This document shows positions 18,886 through 28,908 of a DNA stretch of 64,000 nt, in pieces; position 1 is the stretch's first letter, and the number at the start of each line of letters is the position of its first letter. A program made the position numbers and the translations under genes. The notes below the pieces were generated by a model. It was not told the DNA's origin. It saw nothing but the letters and a program-made list of their open reading frames with translations, and ran no database searches. This DNA comes from Burkholderiaceae bacterium (lineage in GTDB: Bacteria; Pseudomonadota; Gammaproteobacteria; Burkholderiales; Burkholderiaceae_C), in the NCBI GenBank assembly GCA_018780645.1, contig JADMJJ010000002.1, positions 124,001-188,000 of the forward strand. The letters run 5' to 3'.

Positions 18886-18938
18886 AGCGCCGATTTGTTC
18901 CGAATTGCGGGCGCTCTAAAAATGCCGCTAAAGAGGGA
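18886..18938 (+). promoter_or_regulatory. SAM-II riboswitch aptamer upstream of metX
   Basis: AdoMet-sensing RNA element that turns off methionine synthesis. P1 is formed by AGCGCC (18886-18891) and GGCGCT (18910-18915). The loop carries CGATTTG, CCGAATTGC, and the 3' part carries AAAAATGCCGCTAAAGAGGG, matching position by position the conserved parts of the known metA-type SAM-II aptamer (GATTT, CCG, ATTGC, AAATG, GCTAAA, AGGG). A TATACT -10-like hexamer at 18870-18875 would start transcription just before the aptamer. An intrinsic terminator follows at 18953-18992. Best known from alphaproteobacteria. Confidence 0.9.
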
Positions 18939-18952
18939 TGCCACGAATCACG

Positions 18953-18992
18953 CCGGCGTCCGCACCTCAGCAGCGGCGCCGGTTTTGTTTTT
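18953..18992 (+). terminator. intrinsic terminator in the metX leader
   Basis: CCGGCG-t-CCG pairs with CGG-CGCCGG (nine pairs, one bulge) across an 11-base loop, followed by TTTTGTTTTT. It lies 15 bases after the SAM-II aptamer and 13 before the metX start, with the ribosome site GGAGG just after it. It is well placed to act as the expression platform. Confidence 0.8.
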
Positions 18993-19005
18993 CTGGAGGC
19001 ATCCC

Positions 19006-20136
19006 ATGGAAAGCCTGGGTCATGTGAAGCCGCAGTCGCTGCGCTTCGAACAGCCGCTGCCACTGAAGAGCGGTGCGCAGCTGCCAAGCTACGAATTGGT
19101 CTATGAGACCTATGGCCGGCTGAATGCCGCCAAATCGAATGCCGTGCTGGTCTGCCACGCGCTGAACGCCAGCCACCACCTGGCCGGCACCTACGAGGGC
19201 CAGGACAAGAGCGAGGGCTGGTGGGACAACCTGATCGGCCCGGGCAAACCGCTGGACACCGACAAGTTCTTCGTCATCGGCATCAACAACCTGGGCTCCT
19301 GCTTTGGCTCGACCGGCCCCATGCATCTCAACCCGGCGACCGCCAAGGTCTACGGCGCCGACTTCCCGGTCGTCACCGTGCAGGACTGGGTCGATGCGCA
19401 AGCCCGCCTGCTCGACCACCTCGGCATCGGGCAACTGGCTGCTGTGCTGGGCGGCTCATTGGGCGGCATGCAGGCGCTGGACTGGTCGCTGCGCTATGCC
19501 GATCGGCTGCGCCACTGCATCGCCATTGCCACCGCACCGAATCTATCTGCGCAGAACATCGCCTTCAACGAGGTCGCGCGCCGCGCCATCATCACCGACC
19601 CAGATTTCCATGGCGGCCACTTCTACGAACACGGCGTGATCCCGAAACGCGGCCTGCGCGTGGCGCGGATGATAGGCCACATCACCTATCTGTCCGACGA
19701 TGTGATGGAGCAAAAATTCGGCCGCGAGCTGCGCGCCACCGAACTCGGCTACAGCACCCAGGACATCGAGTTCCAGATCGAGAGCTATCTGCGCTACCAA
19801 GGCGACAAGTTCAGCGACTACTTCGATGCCAACACCTATCTGCTGATCACCCGCGCGCTTGACTATTTCGATCCGGCGCTGGAGCATGGCGGCGATCTGA
19901 GCCGCACCTTTGCCAGCGCGCGCTGCAAGTTCCTGCTGGCCAGCTTCACGACGGACTGGCGCTTTGCCCCGGCGCGCTCTCGCGAGATCGTCAAGGCCCT
20001 GCTCGACAACAAGCTCGATGTGTCCTATGCCGAGATCGACGCGCCTCATGGGCACGACGCCTTCCTGCTCGAAGACCCGCGCTACCACGGCGTGCTGCGC
20101 GCCTACTTCAAACGCATCGCGGGGGAACTGGCATGA
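19006..20136 (+). CDS. metX: homoserine O-acyltransferase
   Basis: First committed step of methionine synthesis: acylates homoserine from acetyl-CoA or, in some relatives, succinyl-CoA. 376 residues, alpha/beta-hydrolase fold. Nucleophile Ser lies in [11 protein letters not shown] near residue 150; the catalytic Asp and His are near the C-terminus ([10 protein letters not shown]). ATG 19006 follows a GGAGG site. The enzyme is overlapped by metW (ATGA), the usual pair in betaproteobacteria. Expression is controlled by the SAM-II element and terminator upstream. Acyl-donor preference cannot be read by eye. Confidence 0.96.
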   Translation: MESLGHVKPQSLRFEQPLPLKSGAQLPSYELVYETYGRLNAAKSNAVLVCHALNASHHLAGTYEGQDKSEGWWDNLIGPGKPLDTDKFFVIGINNLGSCFGSTGPMHLNPATAKVYGADFPVVTVQDWVDAQARLLDHLGIGQLAAVLGGSLGGMQALDWSLRYADRLRHCIAIATAPNLSAQNIAFNEVARRAIITDPDFHGGHFYEHGVIPKRGLRVARMIGHITYLSDDVMEQKFGRELRATELGYSTQDIEFQIESYLRYQGDKFSDYFDANTYLLITRALDYFDPALEHGGDLSRTFASARCKFLLASFTTDWRFAPARSREIVKALLDNKLDVSYAEIDAPHGHDAFLLEDPRYHGVLRAYFKRIAGELA

Positions 20137-20717
20137 GTGATCTGCAGGTGATGGAGACGATAGCCGCCCTGGTGCCCGAGGGCTCGCGCGTACTCGACCT
20201 GGGCTGCGGCACCGGCGAGCTGCTGGCCTATCTGCAAAGGCACCGGGGCTGCAGCGGCTACGGCGTGGAGCTGGATGACGCCAATCTGCTGGCCTGTGTG
20301 CAGCGGGGCGTCAACGTCATCCAGCTGAACCTGGAGGATGGCCTGTCTATCTTCGAGGATCAGAGCTTCGACGTCGTGCTGCAATTGGAAACATTGCAGC
20401 ATCTGCGCAATACCGAGGCCATGCTGCGCGAGACGGCGCGGGTCGGGCGGCTGGGCATCGTCAGCTTCCCGAACTTCGCCCACTGGCCCAACCGTCTGCA
20501 GGTCATGCTGGGCCGCATGCCGGTGACACGTGTGCTGCCCTATGAGTGGTACGACACGCCCAATATCCGCGTCGGCACCTATGCCGACTTCGAGATACTG
20601 GCCCACAAGAACCGCCTGCGCATACTCGACAGCTTCGGCATCCAGAATGGCCGCAGCGTGCGTCGCATGCCCAATCTGCTGTCCAGCATGGCAGTCTTCA
20701 AGTTCGAGCGGGGCTGA
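20133..20717 (+). CDS. metW: methionine biosynthesis protein MetW
   Basis: 194-residue class I methyltransferase-fold protein. The AdoMet-binding loop [15 protein letters not shown] begins near residue 20, and [13 protein letters not shown] plus [11 protein letters not shown] are MetW signatures. MetW is needed with MetX for homoserine acylation; it is thought to activate or stabilise MetX rather than to be a known methyltransferase. Starts inside the metX stop (ATGA), so translation is coupled. Confidence 0.94.
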   Translation: MSDLQVMETIAALVPEGSRVLDLGCGTGELLAYLQRHRGCSGYGVELDDANLLACVQRGVNVIQLNLEDGLSIFEDQSFDVVLQLETLQHLRNTEAMLRETARVGRLGIVSFPNFAHWPNRLQVMLGRMPVTRVLPYEWYDTPNIRVGTYADFEILAHKNRLRILDSFGIQNGRSVRRMPNLLSSMAVFKFERG

Positions 20718-20773
20718 GCCTCGCCGACCGGCACCGATGCTATGCTGACAGGAACTCCAGAAGGCGGCGCATC

Positions 20774-21016
20774 ATGCACAGCCCACCCGTCAAATACCTG
20801 ATTCTGATCGAGGCCGCCGGCGCCATGCAGGCACGGCTGTTCGACGCGCAGCGCCGCCATGTCGCCGACCTGGATTCCGCCACCGAAGAGATCCCCGGCA
20901 TGCTGGCCGGACTCAGGCCGACGCCTGGCGCGGACCCCGAGCTCTGGGGCTCGGCACTGAAGGGCCATAGCGAAGCCGAGTGCCGCGAGGCCCAGGTCTA
21001 CACGCTGCCGGTTTGA
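20774..21016 (+). CDS. small hypothetical protein (80 residues)
   Basis: 80-residue frame opening with MHSPPVKYLILIEAAGAMQ and ending in QVYTLPV. Composition and codon use match the neighbours. AGAAGG at 20759 is a plausible ribosome site, about 10 bases upstream. No signal peptide or known domain. It lies between metW and a VOC-family gene on the same strand, 56 bp after metW, and may be co-transcribed. I do not recognise the family. Confidence 0.6.
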   Translation: MHSPPVKYLILIEAAGAMQARLFDAQRRHVADLDSATEEIPGMLAGLRPTPGADPELWGSALKGHSEAECREAQVYTLPV

Positions 21017-21042
21017 AGCACATCGTTCCACAGGAGACTCCG

Positions 21043-21411
21043 ATGATCGGCTACACAACTCTCGGAACCAATGATCTGCCGCGCGCTGCGGCCTTTTACG
21101 ACGCGCTGTTTGCCGTCATCGGCATCAAGCGGATGATGGACTTCGGCCGCGGCTACGCCTGGGGCGCGGGCATGGACAAGCCCGGCTTCGGTGTGATGAT
21201 TCCGTTCGACGGCCAGGCGGCCACCGTGGGCAACGGCGTGATGGTGGCCCTGGCGGTGGACAGCCAGGACAAGGTCAAGGCGCTGCACGCCAAGGCCCTC
21301 GCCCTGGGGGGCAAGGACGAGGGCGCACCGGGCCCGCGCGGCGAGGGTTTCTACGCAGCCTACTTCCGCGATCTCGATGGCAACAAGCTCAATGCCTTCT
21401 GCATAGGCTGA
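21043..21411 (+). CDS. VOC (glyoxalase/bleomycin resistance fold) family protein
   Basis: 122-residue protein with one VOC fold: YTTLGTNDLPRAAAFYDAL at the start and FRDLDGNKLNAFCIG at the end, the two beta-alpha-beta modules. A ribosome site AGGAGA lies 9 bases before ATG 21043. Relatives bind metals and act as lyases, dioxygenases or drug-binding proteins; without more residues known the substrate cannot be named. Convergent with the next gene, stops one base apart. Confidence 0.85.
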   Translation: MIGYTTLGTNDLPRAAAFYDALFAVIGIKRMMDFGRGYAWGAGMDKPGFGVMIPFDGQAATVGNGVMVALAVDSQDKVKALHAKALALGGKDEGAPGPRGEGFYAAYFRDLDGNKLNAFCIG

Positions 21412-21412
21412 A

Positions 21413-22363
21413 TCAGTTCTCGAAACGCCCCAGCCGCACCCGCGTCGTGCCCGGCTTGGCGTTGTTGAGCGAGGGCATCACCATCACCGTGTTGTCATAG
21501 GGCGTGACCCAGACCTGTTCGCCATCCTGGGCGAATGGCGTGCCGGCCTTGGGAATCACCTCCAGGCCCTGGAAGGCGCTCAGGAAACGGAAGAAAGCGG
21601 TGCGCGCCACCACCGGCTCGGTGACGCGAATCACATGCTGCCTGGCCGGCAGCGGCAGGCGCTGGTTCGCGTCGGCCCACGCGGACTCGACCATGCCGGT
21701 CAGGGCCAGGAAGCGCACCACGCTGTCCAAGGCCACATCGGCCGAGCTTTGCTCCCAGTGCTGACCGCATTCGATCAGCAGCGCGTTGCGCAGGCTCAGC
21801 GGGTCGCCGAAACCGCCGCGGTCGCGCATGCGCAGGCCCGAGGGGTGGCCGGTGTCTATCAGCAGATCGCCGGGCATGCCCAGACGCTTGGCAAAGGCCG
21901 CGCCCTTGTCCTGCATGCCGCAGACCATCAGCGGGCGGCAGGCCTCCTGCATCGAGTGGATGTCCAGCAGGTAGTCCGCCGCGTCGATGAAAGGCACCAG
22001 CGCGCGGGCGCGCCGCAGCTCGACCGAATCGCCTTTGCCGAACAGCACATCGTCGGCCCAGACGCGGTTCAGGTCTTCGTCGCAGAAGCGCGAGCTGGAG
22101 GGGTTCTTGGCATCGAAGCGCGCATAGGCCTCGACATTGGCAAAGGCCAGCACCAGCTTGCCCTGCAGCGGTGTGATGTTCTGCTTGAAAAGCCAGTCCA
22201 GCGCGATCGCGCCGCAGAGCTCGTTGCCGTGGGTCAGCGCCTGAATCATCACCGTCGGGCCGGGCTTGCCCGAGTCCAGGCAATGCACATAGTCGACGCC
22301 GGTATTGCCGGCGCGGTAGGGGGCGATGTCGGGTGGCGTCAGTTCAACCCTGTACTCAGCCAT
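21413..22363 (-). CDS. AstE/aspartoacylase-type (M14-like) zinc hydrolase
   Basis: 316-residue amidohydrolase of the succinylglutamate desuccinylase/aspartoacylase family. Zinc ligands are in LTHGNELCG (His and Glu near residues 45-48) and in DIHSM near 134; DLNR follows the first motif. It overlaps by 8 bases the upstream N-formylglutamate amidohydrolase gene, so the two are translated together. Both cleave N-acyl acidic amino acids, suggesting a shared salvage route; the exact substrate is not clear. It is not in an ast operon here. Confidence 0.88.
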   Translation of the reverse strand: MAEYRVELTPPDIAPYRAGNTGVDYVHCLDSGKPGPTVMIQALTHGNELCGAIALDWLFKQNITPLQGKLVLAFANVEAYARFDAKNPSSSRFCDEDLNRVWADDVLFGKGDSVELRRARALVPFIDAADYLLDIHSMQEACRPLMVCGMQDKGAAFAKRLGMPGDLLIDTGHPSGLRMRDRGGFGDPLSLRNALLIECGQHWEQSSADVALDSVVRFLALTGMVESAWADANQRLPLPARQHVIRVTEPVVARTAFFRFLSAFQGLEVIPKAGTPFAQDGEQVWVTPYDNTVMVMPSLNNAKPGTTRVRLGRFEN

Positions 22364-23237
22364 GCTGCAACTCCTGGCGGCGCGGCTGCGTGCCCTGGCC
22401 GGTGAAGGCGATCAAGACCTGGATCATCTCCATCAAGTCCTTCTGCACCTGCGCAAAGCCGGCCGTCTTGGCGCGGGTGGTCTCGTCCATGTACAGGCGC
22501 TTGTTGACCTCGATCTGCAGGCTGTGGCGGCGCTGTGCCGGGTTCGAATAGGCGCGCACCAGCTCCACACCCTTGTAGGGCTTGTTGATGGCCACGTCAT
22601 AGCCCTTGGCGCGCAGCTGCGAATAGACCAGCTCGGTGAAGGCTGCACCGCAGCTGCTGCCGTCGCGGTCGCCGAGCACGAAATCGGCTCGGGGTTCGCC
22701 AACCTGGCCCACGCCCATCACCCCGGCGCTCGAGGCCATCGAGTGGCAGTTGATATGGAAGACCTGGCCATGACGCGCCATGCTGGCATTGAGCAGCCGC
22801 TGCAGTGCCTCGTGATAGGGCCGGTGGTACTGGGCAATGCGCTGCAGCACCTGCTCGGGCCGCAGCCGCGCTGCATAGATGTCGCGGCCGTCGGACAGGG
22901 TGCGCCAGATCAGCGCCTTGCCGATCTCGGCCTTGCCGCTGGGCCGCAGCTCATGGGGCCAGGCGCCATCGAGCAGGGCCAGGTCGATATCGCCCTCGTG
23001 ACGGTTGACGTCGATGAAGGTGCGCGGGAAGTTGGCGGCCAGCAGGGCCACGCCCTTGGTCGTGGCCGGCAGATAGAGCTCGTCGACATAAGTGTCTTCG
23101 CTCTCACGCAGATCGTACTCGCCGACCTGGGCGCCGAAGTCGGCCGGGAAGTGGTGCCCCGAGTGCGGGGAGTCCAGCACCACGGGCACGGCGGGCTCGG
23201 CGGGGCCGAGCAGGGAATAAACGGCGGAGTTGTTCAT
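22356..23237 (-). CDS. N-formylglutamate amidohydrolase family protein
   Basis: 293-residue hydrolase. DSPHSGHHFP near residue 22, DVNRHEGD near 76 and FHINCHSM near 165 give the His/Glu/Asp metal-site pattern of the N-formylglutamate amidohydrolase (HutG-like) family, which releases formate from formylglutamate at the end of histidine breakdown. No other hut gene is near, so the family name does not prove that pathway. ATG 23237 chosen; the longer frame has no family similarity. Coupled to the M14-like hydrolase downstream. Confidence 0.88.
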   Translation of the reverse strand: MNNSAVYSLLGPAEPAVPVVLDSPHSGHHFPADFGAQVGEYDLRESEDTYVDELYLPATTKGVALLAANFPRTFIDVNRHEGDIDLALLDGAWPHELRPSGKAEIGKALIWRTLSDGRDIYAARLRPEQVLQRIAQYHRPYHEALQRLLNASMARHGQVFHINCHSMASSAGVMGVGQVGEPRADFVLGDRDGSSCGAAFTELVYSQLRAKGYDVAINKPYKGVELVRAYSNPAQRRHSLQIEVNKRLYMDETTRAKTAGFAQVQKDLMEMIQVLIAFTGQGTQPRRQELQHG

Positions 23238-23358
23238 CTGGGGCCCAAAACGACGGATGTGCCGAGTCAATGCGCCGGCCTCTCGGGCCAGTATAGGAAT
23301 TCGACGGCCGCCCGCCCATAGGGGACTGTGCGGGTGGGCGAATGCCGAGCCGGCGATC

Positions 23359-24189
23359 TCAGGGGTGACCCACCTCGGCCAGCGGTGCGAAGTCCGCAGC
23401 CTGCTTGCGCTTCCAGGCTTCGATCGCCTGCGCCATCTCGGCGGTGTCGAAGATCGCACTTTGCAGCACGCTCATATGCTGCAGGCTGGCGGCCGTGCCG
23501 TGGTCGCGGGCATGGTTCAACGCCAGCTTGGAGCCGGCAATGGCCAGCGGCGACTTGGTGGCAATGCTGCGAGCCACCTTCATTACATGGACCAGCAGCG
23601 CATCGGCATCGGGCAGCAGGGCGTTGACCAGGCCCAGGCTCAGCGCCCGTTCGGCGCCCAGGCGCTCGCCGGTGAAGGCCAGCTCGCGCGCCACGCCGGG
23701 CGGTATCAGCTTGGGCAGGCGCTGCAGCACACCGAGATCGGCGACCATGCCGATATTGATCTCCTGCACGCAGAAGAAGGCGTCGCCGGTCGCATAACGC
23801 AAATCGCACGCGGCCGCGAGATCAAGTGCGCCGCCAATGCATCCGCCCTGGATCGCACACAACACAGGGAAACGGGCTTCGTCGAGCGCGCTGAAGCAAT
23901 CCATCAAGCGGCGCAACGAGTCCTGGAAGCTCAGCCGGGCCCGCGCCGAGCCGGTGGCCAGCATCGCGTCGTCGCCGGCAAAGGTGTCCAGCGCCATGCC
24001 GGCCGAGAAATGCTTGCCGCTGCTGGAGATCACCAGCGCCCGGGTGCTGCCCTGGTCGTGCAGGGTGCGCACCACGTCGCGCAGCGCCGGGAAGAAGGCC
24101 GGGCCCATGGTGTTCATGCGTTCCGGGCGGTTCAATTGCAGATGGGCAAGACCTGGTTCCGACTGGTCGAGAGAGAAGTAGTCATTCAT
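23359..24189 (-). CDS. enoyl-CoA hydratase/isomerase, dienoyl-CoA isomerase-like
   Basis: 276-residue crotonase-fold enzyme. Oxyanion-hole segments are SSGKHFSAGMAL and GGCIGGALDLAAACD. All three acidic positions used by mammalian delta(3,5)-delta(2,4)-dienoyl-CoA isomerase (ECH1) appear: Asp in GALDLAA, Glu in VQEINIG, and Asp in VADLGVLQRLPK. That points to isomerisation of odd-position double bonds in unsaturated fatty-acid oxidation rather than simple hydration. Stands alone, divergent from the lipase gene. Family secure, subfamily from motif memory. Confidence 0.88.
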   Translation of the reverse strand: MNDYFSLDQSEPGLAHLQLNRPERMNTMGPAFFPALRDVVRTLHDQGSTRALVISSSGKHFSAGMALDTFAGDDAMLATGSARARLSFQDSLRRLMDCFSALDEARFPVLCAIQGGCIGGALDLAAACDLRYATGDAFFCVQEINIGMVADLGVLQRLPKLIPPGVARELAFTGERLGAERALSLGLVNALLPDADALLVHVMKVARSIATKSPLAIAGSKLALNHARDHGTAASLQHMSVLQSAIFDTAEMAQAIEAWKRKQAADFAPLAEVGHP

Positions 24190-24337
24190 GGTGGTTGTCC
24201 ATCCCTAATCTGTTGGGTACAGCGCACTTTGTCACTGTCAGCGCGCATGTCAATCATGTAGGCGACATCGGCCTGCGACCACAACCCCGGGCAAGCACCG
24301 GGGGGCGGTGGCGATGGCCCTGCCTACACTGCAGCGC

Positions 24338-25198
24338 ATGAAAACATTGAGCACCGAGGACGGGCTTCAATTGCATCTGCGCCAGTGGGCGCCAGTCTCG
24401 GCAACCAAGGGTTGCGTGCTGTTGGTGCATGGCCTGGGAGAGCATGTCGGGCGCTACGACCATGTGGCGCGATACCTGAACAGTCAGGGCTGGCTGGTGC
24501 TGGCCCATGACCAGCGTGGCCATGGTGCGTCGGGCGGTGCGCGCGGCGATATTCCGCATCCGCTGCAGTTGGTCGAAGACCTGGGTCGGGTGATCCAGTT
24601 GGTGCGCAGCGATGTGCAGCTGGCCGCGCGGCCGCTGGTGCTGCTGGGCCACAGCATGGGCGGCCTGGTGGCGGCGCGCTATGTGGCCGAGGGCGTGGGC
24701 GCCAATGTCGGTCAGGCCATGCCCAACTGGTTCCAGGCCGTCGATGGCCTGGTGCTCAGCTCGCCGGCACTGGACCCCGGCATGAATCCGCTGCAAAAGC
24801 TGGCGCTGGCGCTGCTGGGGCCGATCGCTCCACACCTGGCGGTGGGCAATGGGCTGAAGCCGGCCTGGATCTCGCGGGATCCGGCCGTCGTTGCCGCCTA
24901 CCAGGCCGACCCGCTGGTGCACAACCGTGTCACACCGACCCTGGTGCGCATGATCGCCGACCAGGGCGAGGAAGTGCTGGAGCTGTGCCCGACCTGGCGC
25001 GTGCCGACGCTGCTGATGTGGGCCGGGGCCGACCGCTGCGTGGACCCGCGCGGCAGCGCCGCCTTTGCCGCTGCCCTGCCGCAGACCCTGCTGCAGGCGC
25101 GCTGCTTCGACGGCCTGTTCCACGAGATCTTCAACGAGCCGGAGCAGGCCCAGGTGCTGGCTCAGCTGGGCGATTGGCTGAACACCCGCTGGCCCTGA
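24338..25198 (+). CDS. alpha/beta hydrolase, monoacylglycerol lipase-like
   Basis: 286-residue serine hydrolase. HGLGEHVGRYDHVA carries the oxyanion His-Gly, DQRGHGASGG is the lysophospholipase-type motif, the nucleophile is in LGHSMGGLVAARY near residue 113, and the acid and His are in WAGADRCVDP and LFHEIFNE. This set fits bacterial monoacylglycerol lipases. ATG 24338 best matches the family start; GTG 24308 and ATG 24314 are also in frame. Cytoplasmic, as no signal peptide is seen. Same strand as the peptidase gene 68 bp on. Confidence 0.88.
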   Translation: MKTLSTEDGLQLHLRQWAPVSATKGCVLLVHGLGEHVGRYDHVARYLNSQGWLVLAHDQRGHGASGGARGDIPHPLQLVEDLGRVIQLVRSDVQLAARPLVLLGHSMGGLVAARYVAEGVGANVGQAMPNWFQAVDGLVLSSPALDPGMNPLQKLALALLGPIAPHLAVGNGLKPAWISRDPAVVAAYQADPLVHNRVTPTLVRMIADQGEEVLELCPTWRVPTLLMWAGADRCVDPRGSAAFAAALPQTLLQARCFDGLFHEIFNEPEQAQVLAQLGDWLNTRWP

Positions 25199-25266
25199 GA
25201 GCGCAGGGAATTGCGGGGAGGCATAAACTTCGCGCTCCATGACCGTTGATCGACGGAGACGCCCCC

Positions 25267-26742
<1,476 letters not shown>

Positions 26743-26749
26743 GCGATCC

Positions 26750-27766
26750 ATGGATCGCCTGCAGTCGATGCGCGTCTTCGCCAAGGTGGCGGAGTTGCGC
26801 AGCTTCTCCGGTGCGGCACGGGCGCTGGACCTGTCGCCGGCCGTGGTCACCCGGCTGGTGGCCGATCTGGAGGAACACCTGGGCGCGCGTCTGCTGAACC
26901 GCACGACGCGTCGCCTGGCGCTGACGCAGACCGGCGAGCTCTACCTGGTGCGCGTGCAGGACGTGCTGGAGCGCATCGAGGAGGCCGAGCAGGTGGCGGG
27001 CGACGCCACCAGCACGCCGGCCGGCCGGTTGCACATTGCCGTGTCGCCGTCTTTCATCGTCAACCAGTTGGCCAAGCATCTGCCGCGCTTTCGCGAGCGC
27101 TATCCCCAGGTCACGCTGGACATCACGGCGATACGCAACCCCGATGTGCCCGACGAAGACCATGACCTGACGATTCTGCTGGAGGGCTTTCGACCGCTGT
27201 CCGGTGACTTCGTCGCCCGCTTGCTGGCCCAGTCCGAGGTCGTGCTGTGCGCCGCCCCCAGCTATCTGAAACGCCGCGGTACGCCGAAGCTGGCCGAGGA
27301 GCTGGCCGAGCATGACGGCCTGGTGGTGGACCTGCCCGATGTGCCCAAGCAATGGAAGCTGCGTCGCAACTGCGCCAGCCATGCCATAGGCGCCGCCCAT
27401 CTGGACGACGGCGATATGCAGGAAGCGCCGATGATGCAGGCGGTGCTGACCTCCAGCCATCCGGACACCTTGATGGCCTCGGCCATCGCCGGCATGGGCA
27501 TCGTCGCGCTACCGAGCTTCATCATCGAAGACGCGGTGCGCTCGGGCAAGCTGGTGCGCGTGCTGCACGAGTGGAGTCTGGTCACCTACAGCGTCTACGC
27601 GGCCCTGCCGTCACGGCGCTATCTGCCGCAGCGCACCCGCGCCTTCCTGGACTTTCTGGTCGAAACCTTCGGCGGTCTGGCCCAGGACCCCTGGCTGATC
27701 GCCGCCGGCTGCCCGACGGCGATGGCCAAGGCCCAGGCGATGGTCACCGCCGAGCAGGTCAGCTAG
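26750..27766 (+). CDS. LysR family transcriptional regulator
   Basis: 338-residue regulator. An N-terminal winged helix-turn-helix (MDRLQSMRVFAKVAELRSFS at the start, LNRTTRRLALTQTG near residue 50) is followed by a periplasmic-binding-like effector domain. Type resembles CrgA/AaeR-like regulators with the short GRLHIAVSPSF linker region. Its place 7 bp behind the M20 peptidase is unusual for a divergent LysR arrangement, so its targets are unknown. The stop overlaps by three bases with the stop of the convergent amgK-like gene. Confidence 0.92.
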   Translation: MDRLQSMRVFAKVAELRSFSGAARALDLSPAVVTRLVADLEEHLGARLLNRTTRRLALTQTGELYLVRVQDVLERIEEAEQVAGDATSTPAGRLHIAVSPSFIVNQLAKHLPRFRERYPQVTLDITAIRNPDVPDEDHDLTILLEGFRPLSGDFVARLLAQSEVVLCAAPSYLKRRGTPKLAEELAEHDGLVVDLPDVPKQWKLRRNCASHAIGAAHLDDGDMQEAPMMQAVLTSSHPDTLMASAIAGMGIVALPSFIIEDAVRSGKLVRVLHEWSLVTYSVYAALPSRRYLPQRTRAFLDFLVETFGGLAQDPWLIAAGCPTAMAKAQAMVTAEQVS

Positions 27767-28797
27767 AAATAGGCCGTCCGCAGCGCATCGCCCGACAAGG
27801 GCTCGATCAGTGCCAGCAGCGGTTTCAGCGGCTGGTAGCGCAAGGCCACCTTGGTGGCATAGGCAAAGAAGCGCGGCAGATCGGCGCTGTAGCGCGGCTT
27901 GCCGTCACGGTGCTTGAGGCGGCAGAAGATGCCCATCACTTTCAGATGGCGCTGCAGGCCCATCCATTCCAGCGCCCGCCAGAACTCGCCGAAATCGGCG
28001 TCGAGCGGCAGACCGGCCTTGCGCGCCTGCTCCCAGTAGCGGATCGCCCAGTCGAGCTCGCGCTCCTCGTCCCAGGACAGGAAGGCGTCGCGCAGCAGGC
28101 AGGCGATGTCATAGCTGATGGGGCCGCGCACCGCGTCCTGGAAGTCCAGGATGCCCGGATTCGGCTCGGTCACCATCAGATTGCGCGGCATATAGTCGCG
28201 GTGCACCGGCACCTGGGGCTGGGCCAGGGCGCTGTCGACCAGCAGGCGGCAGATCTTGTCCCATTGCTCGCGCTGGGCGGCATCCCAGGTCACGCCGAAC
28301 TCATGGGCCACGCACCAATCGGGGAACAGGGCCAACTCGCGCATCAACAGCGCCTCGTCGAAGGCGGGCAGGCTGCTGCCGTCCAGGCGAGTCTGCCAAT
28401 GCACCAGCGCGTCAATGGCGTCGCACATCAGCCTGTGAGCCTGGCCCGGCGAGGCCTGCTGCAGCTCCTGCAGATACAGGCGTTCGCCGAGGTCGGCCAG
28501 CAGCAGAAAGCCGCGCTCCAGGTCCCGGGCCAGCACCGCCGGGGCATGCAGGCCGGCATCGGTGATCAGGCCCGCCACGTCAACGAATGGGCGTGAATCC
28601 TCCAGCGCCGGCGGGGCATCCATGATGATGTAGGACCGGCCGTCGCCAGCGTCTATGCGCAGATAGCGGCGAAAGCTGGCATCGGCCGAGGCCGGGCGCA
28701 GGCTCTGCGGCAGCAGGCCGTGGGCTTGCACCAGCGGCGCCAGCCAGGCCTCGAAGTCTTGGCGGCGGGAGTCATCGGGCCAGGCGATTGCGGTCAT
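27763..28797 (-). CDS. amgK: AmgK-like anomeric sugar kinase (aminoglycoside phosphotransferase fold)
   Basis: 344-residue kinase with the APH/choline-kinase fold. DASFRRYLRI near residue 40 is the nucleotide loop, VHRDYMPRNLMV near 200 holds the catalytic Asp and Asn, and ILDFQDAVRGP the metal-binding Asp. Length, motif spacing and divergent position from lptD match AmgK, which phosphorylates MurNAc and GlcNAc at the anomeric carbon for peptidoglycan recycling. Its product would feed MurU, encoded near 12 kb. ATG 28797 chosen; the longer frame is not family-like. Confidence 0.85.
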   Translation of the reverse strand: MTAIAWPDDSRRQDFEAWLAPLVQAHGLLPQSLRPASADASFRRYLRIDAGDGRSYIIMDAPPALEDSRPFVDVAGLITDAGLHAPAVLARDLERGFLLLADLGERLYLQELQQASPGQAHRLMCDAIDALVHWQTRLDGSSLPAFDEALLMRELALFPDWCVAHEFGVTWDAAQREQWDKICRLLVDSALAQPQVPVHRDYMPRNLMVTEPNPGILDFQDAVRGPISYDIACLLRDAFLSWDEERELDWAIRYWEQARKAGLPLDADFGEFWRALEWMGLQRHLKVMGIFCRLKHRDGKPRYSADLPRFFAYATKVALRYQPLKPLLALIEPLSGDALRTAYF

Positions 28798-28908
28798 GAA
28801 GGGGGCGGGTGAGGTGGATACGGAAAGGGTACAGGGCGCGCCTGCCGACAAAACAACAGGCCTCATGGATAATCAATTCTACAAACCCCCGGTTTGCCCA
28901 CAGGCTCC

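Noticed and set aside
18938-19027. Possible 29-residue leader peptide starting at ATG 18938 just after the SAM-II GAGGG
   Set aside because: The spacing between GAGGG and ATG is too short for initiation, and the GGG belongs to the aptamer pseudoknot; the frame also runs into metX out of phase.
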